Shown here in pieces: positions 45,402 to 57,914 of a stretch of 64,000 nt of DNA (position 1 is its first letter; every line of letters starts with the position of its first letter). The stretch is from Leguminivora glycinivorella (lineage: Eukaryota > Arthropoda > Insecta > Lepidoptera > Tortricidae): positions 10,267,141-10,331,140 of the forward strand of contig NC_062975.1 of NCBI RefSeq assembly GCF_023078275.1, read 5' to 3'. The translations under genes were made by a program, and so were the position numbers. The notes under the pieces are model-generated. The model did not search any database. It worked only from the letters and a program-made list of their open reading frames with translations, and had not been told where the DNA came from.

Positions 45402-47461
45402 GTCATAATTTTCAGGCTAGCTTTATTAGTAAAGTGTGCATAGATTAATTTTAAACGGTAATTATGTTATTTACACTTATTTTAGACATTTATGACATGG
45501 GCCCCATAAGATAAAAGCAAGAAATGAAAAAAAAAAAGTAATTTTTACTGTGACTAAATTAAACCTGGCATTTTTTTATCAAGCTTTCATTAAACAGATA
45601 AATAAATCTCAACAATTATACTTCGTAACTCGTGATTCATGCCTTGTGTTTTCCGCGTCTAAAGTCGGTTATTAAATCATTAATCTCAATTCGCCCAAAA
45701 GTCTGCCGGAATAATCCCAATACACCTTTAAGTATGAACCGTTCTTTAATATTCTATGAAATATGAATTGAGAACATCGTACAAGGAAAATTATTAGTAG
45801 AATGTCGTCAATAGCTCGATACTACTATTTTCAAACAATGAGTCAAGCCAAACTTGACTGAGTAGATAAATATTATGCGCATATTATACTGTGTAACCGT
45901 TTAATGTATTTTATATTAAAGTTTATTTGTTGCAGATAAACTAATTACCGTATCGTCATTGGGAAGTTGCTGTTATAGTTATTTTAGTCATTAACTTCGC
46001 AGACGGAACCGTAACAGGATGGGATTTGAAGTATCGAAGTTATTTTGTTTACCTAAAGTTTATTGTATTTTATTTTTTACAATTATAAAACAAATTTATA
46101 TAATTTACAAAAGTATCACAATAAGGTTTGTCTCAAAATATACGTTATTACTTATTAGCGTTGATTTAAAAAGAAACATTTTGAAAACCAAGTACATATA
46201 GTCAAACATTGTCTTGTGTAGGTCAAAATACTCAAAACATACTGACCTAATTATGGATTTGAGAAATGGATTTTTGATTTAAGATTTGAGAGGGGAGATT
46301 TTGAACAATCACATCTACGTTTATGACCCTTGTTATAATCATTGACCCTAAAAAAATCTAACACCTTAATTTCAAAACTCAGCACTGTCGAGTGTCCAAG
46401 TAAAAAAAATATACTTAACGTAGTCACCTACACGGAGAACGAAATAGTTTCATGTATAAAACCCACTGTTGGTGGAAGTGGCACATTATTTTGAGTGGGC
46501 ATTGTTAGATAAATAAGTAATTGATTAGTCTAACAGTCAAGGTGAGCAGGGCGTTTTGACCGCCAAATAGTGGACTGCGGAAAAGAAACCTTCGGGTCAT
46601 CTACATCAAAATATATGCCTTGCCAAAGGTGTGATGATTATTTAGACTAGCCGATTTTTTAGGTTTGAGGACATTCCCTTGACCCTGGGCATTAGCATTT
46701 TCGTCAAAGATGCATGCTTTACCCAAGATGGCCAAGATTTACCGGAAATATGTGTTTTTGATATCGATGAATTAGTATTTCATGAATGGATCGATTATTG
46801 ATATCAACTAACGAAATATTTACTAAATCTGAATGAAATGTAATGTGACATACTAAAAATACGTACCGTACACTAGCTACATCTCAGAATTTTGTATTTT
46901 TTTATAAGTAAAAAATCTATATTTATTAAAACATAAATGGATGTATGGTTGTACTTACTTTTTAAGTTTACTTTTAAGTTCAATACCTAGGACATAAATT
47001 TATCTCCTTCATCAATCAAAACTATTGGGCTGGTTTTCTACAATGACATTCTACTTACATCTTGAAGTTTTTGAAAAACAAAAACCATTAGTAGGTAATT
47101 ATTGTCCGAACTAAAATTCCTTCTCAAGGAAATCCGGACCACTGTGCAACGTCCATATTTACTATATATAGCACCTATGTTTATTGCTGTAAGTTATAAT
47201 GGTTAGTCAAATATTAGCCGACCACTATTGACACATCTACGCATGCAAAGGTTACGCTCATTGGCGAGGTGTAGTGTTTGTTGAGTTTATTCCACGTTGT
47301 ATGTCGCATGTGACGGAATGTCAAGTTGAAGCCAAAGTCATGGCCTGTCATGCACTTCTCTTCCTATTGGTTTAGCGCAATATGCTATTTGTAAGGACAG
47401 TCAGCTAAAATGGTTTTGAATCTAGAATAGATACAGATCTATGTAGTGCGAAAAGATTGGT
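45402..47461. other. No recognisable feature
   Basis: AT-rich DNA. The 60-codon frame at 46019-46201 is low-complexity and not gene-like. No inverted termini seen. Confidence 0.45.
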
Positions 47462-47581
47462 CTTCGTATTGTTACAGAAACGTACGAAATGAAATGCTAT
47501 TTCAGTCAGTCTCAGTACAAGATGTATTGACATTGACTGAACTAGCATGACAAATACGAACGTATCCGGAAAAATACGATG
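47462..47581. mobile_element. Hairpin MITE K, copy 2
   Basis: CTTCGTATTGTTACAGAAAC ... AATACGATGG, same arrangement as 39548-39668 with scattered substitutions. Confidence 0.75.
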
Positions 47582-47984
47582 GAAACCTTTTTCTGTGGTT
47601 ATTTTTCTGCTGAGAGGAACAAAGATTGGACCGTACTTATATGTTGTTGTTTGATTTCTCTATAAGTAGTCGTACAATGACCAGACAACATGTTACACTG
47701 ACTTACTCCACTATGAATGTATTATAGGTAGAATAATATATTTCAGCAATAAAATAATTTACATACAACTATTCAATATGTAGCCAATACGACATGATAA
47801 ATTTCCATTCAATTTGCGTCACAGCTTATAATCTAATGATCAATTTAGTATAGGAACTGGCTGTATGGTCGTTAAATGTTAACATAACCGGTATTTAGGT
47901 ACTAACACGGAGAACTGTCGTGGTAGGTGATGCGCGTTGTCATTACTTATAGATATGATATCAACGACTGTAACTAATGAACTT

Positions 47985-48140
47985 TTCTGGGACCAATCTG
48001 TATGCATATACGTTCAAAAAATTTTTTTCAAAATTGGTCCAGTAACGACGGAGATATCGAGGAACAAACATAAAAAAAATAATACAGACGAATTGAGAAC
48101 CCCTTCCCTTGAGATTTGGAAGGCGGTTAAAAATTAGAGA
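47985..48140 (+). repeat. Interspersed-repeat tail fragment
   Basis: TGGGACCAATCTGTATGCAT ... AACGACGGAGATATCGAGG ... GGAAGGCGGTTAAAAA, matching 18105-18252. Here the upstream tandem units are absent. Confidence 0.7.
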
Positions 48141-48232
48141 TGTTTAGGTACGTTTTGTTCTATCGGTATCGTTATTTTAAAATATGTAGGTATCGAACTA
48201 TTGAGTTTTATTTTATATGACTATATTAGTAT

Positions 48233-49171
48233 TAAAAAAACCGGCCAAGTGCGAGTCGGACTCGTCCACCGAGGGTTCCGTATCCGTAAAAACTTTCAAT
48301 AGTTAAACCAATCTCATGTTTCTCATATAACCCTAATATAGGTACTAAATCTGGTTTTCAGGGATAATTCTTTACAAAGACATATATAACTCCGTATAGA
48401 CAGATAAAGTGTAGAAAAAAATGTATCTCAGTACCATACAGAAAAAGATACGGTGGCCTAGATGGCATTACCTTTGGGGTACGCTCAGCAGATGGCGCTA
48501 ATATTAATATTTGCCATTTTAACACATATCAGGCGAAGAATATGGGCCAAATTGTCAAAACTGAGGTTTAAAAGTTCTAAGCCTGTGTCAATTAAGAGAT
48601 GGCAGTCTATGTGTGATTACACATTTTACTTCGACAGTAACTCTCTATAATACTCGATCCTCTTTGTTTTTCATAAGCCGCAAGGGTGGTTGAATTGAAA
48701 GTTAAAATCTGAAAAGTTTTCAAGATACAGACATGATTTTATTTTTCCTGTATTAATTAGGATAAAACCAATGCTTCGTAAAATTTTCATAATTTTTGGT
48801 TGTTAAACTTCGGAGATAAGGGGGGGGGGAAGCGGTATTTTTTTTTTTACAATTTCCTTAAAAAAATTTTTTTTCACAACAAAAAAATATAAAAACCCCA
48901 CTTGACCTAGATTGGATTATCTTGACATTTACAGCTTGCCCCCCTATCATTTTGGCCATTTTCTATAATTAATATTAATAAATAAATACAAATTTTACTT
49001 CCCATTTGTAGAGGTTAGCAATGTTCATAACTATTCCAAATTTCAAATCGATAGCATAAGTAGTTCTCGAGATAAGTATTTAGGAATGTGACAGACGGAC
49101 CGACAGACAGACGGACAGAGCGGCACCATAAGGGTTCCTTTTGTACCTTTTTGGTACGGAACCCTAAAAAA
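48233..49171 (+). mobile_element. Lepidopteran interspersed repeat, copy E
   Basis: Head AAAAACCGGCCAAGTGCGAG, tail GACGGACAGAG ... TTTGGTACGGAACCCTAAAA. Split by the element at 48375-48666. Same subfamily as copy A. Confidence 0.83.
48375..48666. mobile_element. Small CAAAGA-ended MITE, copy 1
   Basis: CAAAGACATATATAACTCCG ... CTCGATCCTCTTTG. About 290 bp match 60211-60521 closely (shared GCATTACCTTTGGGGTACGC-like block and GATGGCAGTCTATG). No TSD preserved here. Confidence 0.75.
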
Positions 49172-49664
49172 ATTTACTTAAGTAAGTGTATGAGGCACCT
49201 AGATCATAATAGGTTAATAGGGATTTAAAAAAAAACTTAATCTAACGGCTGTTACAATTTTGTTGTTTATTCGAATGTTATTAAAAATACATTTACTTAA
49301 GTATAAATTCGACGAGTAAAGATTATTTTTGATACGGTTGGTTAACTCATTAACTGGTTGGTACCTATTGGTCTCTACCTGCGTTTTACAGACTTTAGAA
49401 AAGGAAAAATAGGTGAGGTGTTCAGGTATAAGTTTACTTTTATATTTATTTTTCCCCTCACTAGCTCGGAAACACGTGTTTTGTCCTTTAATACCAGCGG
49501 GTAAAAACGCATTTTATCCACTAGTGGGTAAAGTACTTTGACCTTGAATAAAGTCAAATTAACTGCTTTAAAATTGATAAAAGTAGGTGAATCTAGTAAT
49601 AAAGATGATTTACCACCTGTTGAGGGGAAAAGTTTTGTGTTACACTCGGGTGCAAATGTTACTT
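49172..49664. other. No clear feature; possible family Y remnants
   Basis: Contains CCCCTCACTAGCTCGGAAAC and ACGCATTTTATCCACTAG-like text resembling parts of the Y element at 55655-55935 and sequences near 12060 and 56665. Too diverged to delimit. Confidence 0.35.
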
Positions 49665-49800
49665 CTCGCAAGTTCAGGATTCTATTCTCGAACCACTACT
49701 TACTTATAGTTCAACTATAGAATCCTTTCACTTGCTCGTTTTTCAATTCCACACTCGGCGTTAAAATACAACTTTGCCCCCTTGTATAACAAATAACTAT
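49665..49800 (-). mobile_element. Family Y element, copy 2 (inverted)
   Basis: AGTTCAGGATTCTATTCTCG ... ACTTTGCCCCCTTGTATAAC reads as the complement of 19474-19622. Confidence 0.7.
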
Positions 49801-49944
49801 TGGGAGTGCGAGCGACAGGGTGACTGCAGGAACAGAGGGGAGGCCGACGCGTCAAAATACAGGAAACAGTGCGAATTTCACGAAAGTTATTCTAGACAAC
49901 TATTCTAAAGTAAGTGCATGGTCGTAGAAAATAGTACATTACAC

Positions 49945-50071
49945 ATTACGATACAAGTGCGTAAAAAAGGAAGTTCGAGATGAGTGGCGATACATTAAAA
50001 CACGACCGAAGGGAGTTTTAATTTATCGCCACTCGTTTCGAACTTCCTTTTTTACGCACTTGTATCGTAAT
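49945..50071. mobile_element. Family X1, palindromic copy
   Basis: ATTACGATACAAGTGCGTAA and its complement form ~58-bp arms. Unlike other X1 copies, both halves are the same arm, so it is a self-inverted derivative. Confidence 0.7.
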
Positions 50072-50206
50072 GTACTAATATGCAACGGTGTTTAACTGAG
50101 TCAAAAAATACTCATGGCGTCTTTATTAACAATTTTCGGCTTCGCCTCAAATATTCACGTCACTCGTCTTTTTTGACCTCACTTAAACGCCAGCACAATA
50201 GTATAT

Positions 50207-51863
50207 GTTACGATACAAGTGCGTAAAAAAGGAAGTTCGAAACGAGTGGCGATAAATTAAAACACGACCGAAGGGAGTGTTTTAAATAGACACGAGTTAC
50301 GAATTTCCTTTTCGCACGTGTATCGTACGACGTTTTTCAGTACGGTAACCTATCGATGTTTCGAAAATCCTTTGTCCGATTATCACTTGTCCGAAAACGG
50401 TTGACAGAATTTTTATAATCCAAATACATTGTTTACCATATTTTTAAAATGTCGCTAGTTTGCTATGCCACATTATCGTTTTCCCGAAACTCTATAACCA
50501 GAAGAACGGTTGCCAACTTTATCATTTGACAACCAATTTGTTAACCACCTTTTCATAAATCCGATGCTACGTGACATCGAAATGTCATTTTCCTTAATAT
50601 CATTTTATAGAAACTCAATAACCAGAAGAACGGTTGCCAATCTTATCATTTGACAACCGTTTCGTTAATACCTTTTCATAAATTCGATGCTACGCGACAT
50701 CGAAATGTCGTTTTCCCTAATATAATTTTATAGAAACATTACAAAAAAATAGGTTAGGTTAGAAATGCGACCCCCACGGAAACAAACTTGCTAAGAAAAG
50801 TGGGTTAGGTTAGGTTAGAACTGCGACCATACAGAAACAAACTTGTGCTAGAGAAGTGGGTTAGGTTAGGTTAGAACTGCGACCCTCACAAAAACAAACA
50901 TTAGCAAGAAAAGTAGGTTAGGTTAGGTTAGAACTGCGACCATTCAGGCACAAACTTGTGCTAGAAAAGTGGGTTAGATTAGGTTAGAACTGCGACCATA
51001 CAGAAACAAACTTGTGCTAGAAAAGTGGGTTAGGTTAGGTTAGAACTGCGATCATACAGAAGCAAACATTTGCTAAAAAAGTGGGTTAGGTTAGGTTAGA
51101 ACTGCGACCCTCACGGAAACAAACATTTGCAAGAAAAGTGGGTTAGGTTAGGTTAGAACTGCGACCTTACAGAAACAAACTTGTGCTAGAAAAGTGGGTT
51201 AGGTTAGGTTAGAACTGCGACCCTCACAGAAACAAACATTTGTAAGAAAGTGGGTTAGGTTAGGTTAGAACTGCGACCCTACAGAAACAAACCTTTGCCA
51301 CAAACTCTTATGGCAAGGACTCATAGGTCAAGTAAGAACTGCGACCGTGAGGGTCGGGAACAAACTTTTGTTAGAAAATTAAGGATTTATTGAACTTTTG
51401 ATATAGGTACTTAATAATATTTCGAATTATAAAACTATACGCCATACAAAATTGCTGTCAAATGATACTTAGGAATTTTAATAAGTGTTAATTCGAATTT
51501 CGAACTTTTGATATAGCGGTTAAATAATATTTCGGAATAAAAACTTTACGCGACAAAAAGTAGTTGTCAAATGATTCTTAGGAATTTTAATAAGTGTTGA
51601 TTCGAATCATAAGCGAAACAAAATTACAGCGACATAAGAATCGGGAAAATAATAATAGGAGAAAAGTACTTTCGGGCAAACAAAACTTGGGCCAATTAAT
51701 AAAATGGGAAGCGTTTTCGGGCTACTAATAATCGACATTACAATTTTCGACTTTTTGATAGGTAACCTTTTCAGTACAGATGCCCGCCGAAGTTTCGACC
51801 TGACATATAATGAACCACTTCTCGCACTAGTGCGTAAAAAAACACCATCTGTACTGAAAAATA
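50207..51863 (+). repeat. X1 + X2 pair interrupted by TIR element T2
   Basis: X1 at 50207-50333 (CGATACAAGTGCG ... CGCACGTGTATCG). X2 begins TTTTCAGTAC and resumes after the T2 insertion at 51778 (AGATGCCCGCCGAAGTTTCG) to CCATCTGTACTGAAAAA. The uninterrupted arrangement is seen at 2995-3215. Confidence 0.7.
50344..51767. mobile_element. TIR element T2 with TTAGG-bearing minisatellite (1424 bp)
   Basis: 10-bp TSD TTTTCAGTAC at 50334-50343 and 51768-51777. Ends GGTAACCTATCGATGTTTCG and GGTTACCTATCAAAAAGTCG (right end, complemented). From 50749 to about 51388 there are ten good and one decayed ~57-bp units around GGTTAGGTTAGAACTGCGAC. They alternate between two tail types (CTTGTGCTAG and CATTTGCAAG), so the higher-order period is a dimer. 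50485-50735 holds a separate ~122-bp direct repeat pair. The TSD length fits Mutator-like elements; no transposase is present. Confidence 0.83.
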
Positions 51864-51899
51864 CTATTATGTACGTTTAATAATATAGGTAATTATCGT

Positions 51900-52055
51900 C
51901 AAGCGTAGCAAAGCCAGCCGGCCTGGCCGAAATGAATCGTTGACGCTAGACTTGACGCCGATCGAAATCACTCGACACACGCAGTTTGGCTTTGCCACGC
52001 CAATACGGAGAAGCGATGGAGATAAGTAAACTTTTGTGCATTTGGCTACCCCGTA
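51900..52055 (-). mobile_element. MITE family S, diverged copy
   Basis: TTTGGCTTTGCCACGCCAAT, ACGGAGAAGCGATGGAGATA and TGTGCATTTGGCTACCCCG; relative of the copies at 15625 and 36545. Confidence 0.55.
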
Positions 52056-53639
52056 AATAGAAAAACATTCAGAAATCCATGTTAGTGTTCCAATAAATTA
52101 ATTTAAATAAGCTTTGACGTCAACGTGATGTTTGGTTTCTACTCGAATTAAATCAAGTATGCATATTCGATTGGTGTAAGTATGTACATATACTTACCCG
52201 AATTATTTACCAGTTCACATTTGACACCGTGATGTGACGTGTGATGATAAGTGTATGTATACTGTATTTCACCTATTGGCTACGTGCACGACAATTACGC
52301 CCACTACCACGTGAAGTTGAAGTGGAAAATGTCAAAAAATGACGTGTAAACAAACATTATATTTTAACGATTTTTAGTTAATTTTAAATACATTGAATAA
52401 CAAGAGCTACTATTTCAAGTATAATTTAGGTAGATAAATTATAAAGACATGGATATAATACCAAAAAGCAGTTTCCAAAGCCATTACTCACGGTATAAAC
52501 TTCCAACCCCAGACTACAGAAAGAGTCAATAAATTGGTGCTGGCAGGGCATATAAGGAATTTTGAAGAACATAGGAGTAATGGTACAAGTTCTTCGAGCT
52601 AGTGATATGGTATTCGCTAAACCTCCGTCCCGTTAATGCCATATAAAACAAATCTAAACGTAAGTACCTAGTCATGTCCGCGGCCGCAGAAATATCCAAC
52701 ACGGGCCTATTCCCAGGCTAGGCCTGAATCTTTAAGCATAATCTTTTACGCTAGGAAAAATACTAAGCGTATTGAACAATATTAGGTAAACAAAGCTTAA
52801 ATATAATTTATTATAATGTTTTGTTTTGACATGTCACTTACGTTTTCTTTTCACCGTAGCTATCCATTTAGTTCTTTGATCCAATTTCCAGTGTGCTCTA
52901 AGAAACGCATAGAACGTGCAACGACTATTTATGCCATTATTTTTACAATTAACAACGAAACAACATTGATGCCCCATATCAAACATTACACATTGTATTA
53001 TATTTTATGAATTTTGATAGATGACAACCACAATCAGTGTCGATTTTGACCACCGCAAGCACTGCGATCGCTTTGCTTACCCCCTCCATGCACTTCGCAC
53101 GAAGCCAATATTAGAATTTACGTACCAAGAATGGAATTGGGAAGTGGTTTTACTTGTTTTTATAATAAAATGAGGTAGTTAGTTATTTGTTTTGTTATTG
53201 TATCATGTGCGCTAATTTTATTAATTACTTAGAGATACGAAGAATGACGCTATCGACGACGTAGGTAGTTACCTACCACAATATCATGTACCTACATACA
53301 GTCAATTCACAACCATTCCACCAATTCTTGAACCATATAGGGCTAAAGCTAAATAATTTATTGAAAGATATTAGATAATCAAGTTAAATCAGTTTCACAA
53401 AACGTACCAATATTATATTAATTCTACGATTGCCCGGGGCATCGTAAAGCTAAATTACCAATATTACCGGTATGAAATATCCATTTTACCCAAAGTATAC
53501 CATAAATGGTAAATACCTACCTAATTATATATTGAACAATTTCCATCAGAAATGTGATGTGCGAGGATACACCCTTTGCCACGTAGATTTGTTTATTAGG
53601 AAGTAATAAAATCATTTAAGTTGCACATATTTTCTAAAG
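52056..53639. other. No recognisable feature
   Basis: AT-rich; no frame above 64 codons and no internal repeat relation. Possible host intergenic or intronic DNA. Confidence 0.45.
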
Positions 53640-53760
53640 GTATCTCATAAAGGCAAACGAGAAGACAGATCGCCTGATGGTAAGCGATCACCGCCGCCCG
53701 TGGACATCCGAAACACCTGAAGGGATCCGAAACAGCTGTTAGAAACCTAGTTGTGCATTC
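53640..53760 (-). mobile_element. SINE head fragment
   Basis: AAGGCAAACGAGAAGACAGA, TCGCCTGATGGTAAGCGATC, ACCGCCGCCCGTGGACATCC, the same block order as in 37760-37830. Only the head remains. Confidence 0.55.
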
Positions 53761-53771
53761 TGTGGTTATTG

Positions 53772-53927
53772 CATGCGCGGATCCAGGGGGGGGGGGGGTC
53801 ATGGGGGGGTCATGACCCCCCTGGAGCCTAGCCTGGCCATACAAATAGACCACGCGACCCCCCCCCCCCCCCGGGGGGCCTGGGCCTTTACCACGTGACC
53901 CCGGGCACGAAGCTGGATCCGCGCTTG
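53772..53927. mobile_element. 156-bp hAT-like MITE with C/G-run arms
   Basis: 8-bp TSD GGTTATTG at 53764-53771 and 53928-53935. Termini CATGCGCGGATCCAG / CAAGCGCGGATCCAG (complement). Arms contain 13-14-base G and C runs, which are liable to length change and sequencing error. Non-coding. Confidence 0.8.
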
Positions 53928-54204
53928 GGTTATTGTTGCACCCAACGTACTGACTTCAATACGACAGCATAGTTCACTTACCAAGAGATCGCATCGCTGT
54001 CATATGGTTTTGCGCGTATTTTATTCAAAGGCGCATTTAAGTATGTTTCACTCAAGCTACTCAGTAAGTTCCCTAAAATTCTGCAGTATCTGTAGAAGTC
54101 CATACAAAACAGATCCCAAAAACCGGCTTTACCAACAAAAATTTTCACGCGTCGCCACTGCTACTTACCCCTACCTATTTAAGTAGGTAATATCTGGGCG
54201 ACCG

Positions 54205-54579
54205 AGCTTCGCTCGGTTCTATTTTAATATATCACGTCTTTAGATAAAAAAAAAAACTCTTATAAATACAAAAACAAAAAAAAAGACAAAAAACAAAAAC
54301 TTAATTTCTGGCCGGGATTCGAAACCCTGACACCTACGATCTATCTGCGTACATTAGACCGACCTCGTGCGACTGAGCTACGCGGAATCGATGCGCGCGC
54401 GGCGAAATTAAGGACCATATTTTACGTTTACAAATGCGAAAGAAAAACTCATGAAAACTCGAAAATTCGCGTTTTCCGGGATCTAAGGCTACGCTAGATC
54501 GATTTTTCACCCCCGAAAACCCCCACAAAACAAATTTCAGCGAAATCGTTAGAGCGGTTTCCGAGATCGTCGGTATATA

Positions 54580-54622
<43 letters not shown>

Positions 54623-54650
54623 ATATACAAGAATTGCTCGTTTAATAGTA
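54205..54650 (+). mobile_element. tRNA-like SINE-type repeat with (AAAT)n tail
   Basis: Begins CGAGCTTCGCTCGGTTCTAT and ends (AAAT)n, 54583-54623, then ATACAAGAATTGCTCGTTTA, also found at 38778. On the minus strand 54314-54380 carries TAGCTCAGTCGCAC (A-box-like) and GGGTTTCGAATCCC (B-box-like, one extra T). The tRNA-like head is thus opposite to the tail direction, so it may be an embedded tRNA-derived insert instead. Confidence 0.55.
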
Positions 54651-55654
54651 TAAGATTTAGTGTCCTTGCCATAATATGGTAACTGTATTAATATAAAGGT
54701 ATAAATTTCTGAACATTACTTATTTATTATTTGCCTTCTGGACAAAAAAAAATATTAATAACTTGCCATACACTGAAAATAAAAGAATATTCAAATCGGA
54801 CTACGGGTTTTGGAGTAATCGAAAGAAACACGAATATTAGAACCTCCTCCTCCAGGTTAAAGAAGTTGATTAAATTGACCTAATTTAGGTAGGTAGGTAT
54901 TTATTAGGTAGGACGATGCTAAACATCATTATAGGCAATGAATAAATACCTAAACTGAACAGGTTCAAAACTAACCTATGCAAAATAGGAATTTAGCAGC
55001 GACTCGGTCAAGTAAACGGCCACATTATATGTTTCTCAAGAACCTAATAATCATCTGCAGCTATGCAGATTATAGCAGCCTTGCCGGCAAAGTTCATGTG
55101 GAAATTGTCGCCTCTCGAGCTCACGGCTGCCAGTTAGCCAACTTTTAGTATCGATCATTTTGCATGTTTATTACAATATTTGGTTTTTGCCATTGAATCT
55201 CATCTATTATTCGTTATTCGGGCGGAATTTCTGATAAAAGGGCACTTGAAGCTTGAAGCGTTAGGTCACTTAAGGTATGGAAACAGTCATATTTATGCAA
55301 CAAAAGTTTAGGAAAACTGGACTTATTTGACCCACTAAGAGTAGGTATTTAGAAGTGCGTGTTCCTACATCCGTACAAATGAAAAATTGGTTTGTGAAAT
55401 CAACGTTACATTAGAGTTGATTTTGTTTCGCTTGATGAATTTTACCCGCAAACTAATTCAACTGTATTAAAATTGGAAATGATTGAAACTTCATCAAGCT
55501 GATTAACGGCCAGTTGGCGACCATAAAGCTGTTGAATGACCAACGTCACTTGGAGAATTATGGGATTTCCGATGCACTAAAATCCTACTAAAATTCAGTG
55601 AACATTTCAACGGCGACAGGCTGTTTGGTGCAACTGACTGAACTCAGTATAGGT
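54651..55654. other. No recognisable feature
   Basis: No long frame or inverted ends; not similar to other parts of the window. Confidence 0.45.
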
Positions 55655-55935
55655 GTATAGTTATTTGTTATACAAGGGAGCAAAGTTGTATTTTAACCGA
55701 GTGTGGAATTGCAACACGAACTAGCGAATGGATTCTAGGGTTGAATTACGAGCTAGCGAATGGATTCTACGGTTGAACACCGAGCGAAGCGAGTGGTTCG
55801 AAAATAGAATCCTGAGCGAAGCGAGTAGTTCAAAATTAGAATCCTGAGCTTAGAGAGTGTTGCAATACACACGAGGTAAAATAACTTTGCATCCCGTGTG
55901 TAACACATAACTTTCCACCTCACTAAAGCGAGGAA
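55655..55935 (+). mobile_element. Family Y element, copy 3 (longest)
   Basis: ATAGTTATTTGTTATACAAG at the left, a doubled CTAGCGAATGGATTCTA block, GAGCGAAGCGAGTGGTTCG, and at the right ACACATAACTTTCCACCTCA with the inverse flavour of the left end. Internal duplications differ from the other copies. Confidence 0.65.
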
Positions 55936-55959
55936 ACACGCAATATAACCACAAAATTA

Positions 55960-56228
55960 AAATTTTGAAAAAACCCCCGACCGCGATATAGTGGACCGAT
56001 TTTAATGAAACATGGCTAAGAACACTCCCGACTAACTCAGCTTTCAGACAAAAAAACTAAATCAAAATCGGTTCATCCGTTCGAGAGCTACAATGCCACA
56101 GACAGACAGACACACACACACACACACACACAGACAGACAGACAGACAAACAGACATACAGACAGACATACACACAGACAGACACGTCAAACTTATAACA
56201 CCCCTTCGTTTTTGCGTCGGGGGTTAAA
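55960..56228 (+). repeat. Interspersed repeat Z with (CA)n/(CAGA)n tract
   Basis: AACCCCCGACCGCGATATAG, ATGAAACATGGCTAAGAACA, then a 70-bp ACACAC/GACAGACA tract and ACCCCTTCGTTTTTGCGTCG followed by GGGGGTTAAAAA. Complement of the copy at 3340-3525, more complete. The minus frame rich in VCVCLS is repeat-derived. Confidence 0.7.
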
Positions 56229-56239
56229 AATAACTGGAA

Positions 56240-57914
56240 CATAATTGCACAGAAATAAGTCAATTTGCGTTTATTACAATTTCCACTATGCACCCACCGA
56301 CACCACAAAAGTTTCAAATTAAGAATCAAGAAGAAAAATCTATTTGGGTGCGTTCCGTTTCACGCGTTTTGAGATTGCAATGTTACTTAAGGTGCGTTCT
56401 GAATAAGTACAGTGGAAAAGTCAAAAATACAATTTTTTGTACGTTTTCAAGTGTTTTATGGTAAAATCATGTTATAAAATTGTTTGAATTTAGTGTTTTT
56501 AGTCGGATACAATTCGATATGAAATTATTTTTACGTTCACATCACATGATTTGTTAAGACAATTTAAGCACAGGGAGAAAATTGTCCCGTCTGGGACATG
56601 CCTTTACAAGAAATTATATTTAAAAAAGTAACTAATGACACGTTCGTATTTCAAATATTCTTTGCACTCTTGTGGATAAAATGCGATTGCTATCTGTTTT
56701 TAAAGAATAAAAAAGTCCTTTCTGAGCTAGTGAGGTGAAAAATATTATACTACCCTTACCATTTTCCGATATAGCAAAACAGATGGTGCTGCCATCTGTC
56801 CAACTTCGGGAAGAAACGAAGTTACATACTTTGTTGAATGTTTTAATTTATTCCCACCCATATAACCATAATCGGTCGCCGTTCCTACGCAAATCCTCCT
56901 ATTTTGTGTACACACAGGTCTTCGGGTCTCAATGCTTAGTCGCAGTACGGTCGACGTTTAGTCGCGGCGACCCAAATGGGGACGATTGGTAACAGGCACA
57001 AATGGTCACAGAAGTGACAGAAGTGTGCACTACGCGTGCACACATTGTTACCGTTTGGCGACTACTTTCCCAAAATCATTCGTTCATTTCATTCTTTTCA
57101 AATGGCGACTGTCAGAGACGTCAAAGTAAAAAAGAAATAAAATCATTTGACATTAAAATGTAATGGCGTAAGAATTTGTTAAAGATAAATATTGTTTGCT
57201 TTTGTAATATAATGTGGGCTAATTACCATGGCCAATTAAATTGCTCGAGTGATTTCATAAAATAAGTCTAAATTTATCAACGCGCCATCAATTTACCTCA
57301 GTTTAACCAGTAATAATATTATTGACTACTCGGTGTTTGCGTGTTATGTATATTGATTGGTGAAGTTTTAGTGCTCTGGTGCATATACTATACTGAAATA
57401 ATAAAAATAATGCCTAGAAAACCAATAAAGTTGTTAAAATATGGATTAAGACGGTAATATTCCATGTAAAAAACAGTCGCCAAACGGTCACCAAACGGTC
57501 AACAAACGGTCGCAAAATGGTCGCAGCGTACACGCGTGACCGAAAGCAGAATGGCTTCTTGTATTCATTTTTTTCAGGTATCCTCAAACTTTATAAACAA
57601 TTAAATATGCCGTCGTACTCAGTTGCCCTCACTAAAGAAGATTAAAAAAAAATTGTAACGTGCGTACCGAGCTGCTGGGTTGTAAAGGATCGGGGATCAT
57701 ATTATTATGCAACTAGTATTGTGCGGCATTTCACAATTGACACTTGTTGAAGTAGTCTTCTTTAATATTACTATCAACATTCATTTCAGCGATCTGTACT
57801 TCTTTTGTCAAGATTTTTGTATAGATAAGTGTCTACAAATTTGTAATGTTAAAGAGACATAAATAAAACGTAGTAGAGTAAATAATGTGTTTTTTTTGTA
57901 ACCCAAACAAAATA
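56240..57914. other. Possible decayed element with AAACGGTC repeats
   Basis: Tandem-like GTCGCCAAACGGTCACCAAA at 57476-57530, and GTTACCGTTTGGCGACTAC at 57048, look like inverted subterminal motifs of one element (about 56930-57560). Limits and TSD not found. The remainder is unrecognised. Confidence 0.35.

Noticed and set aside
50749..51388. True internal telomere (TTAGG)n
   Set aside because: Only two or three TTAGG-like units occur per ~57-bp repeat, inside an element with inverted ends and a TSD.
54310..54395. Functional tRNA gene on the minus strand
   Set aside because: A- and B-box-like motifs exist, but the B box has an extra base and no acceptor stem pairs; better seen as a tRNA-derived SINE part.
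56057..56329. Frame with VCVCVS repeats
   Set aside because: Translation of the (CA)n/(CAGA)n tract in repeat Z.
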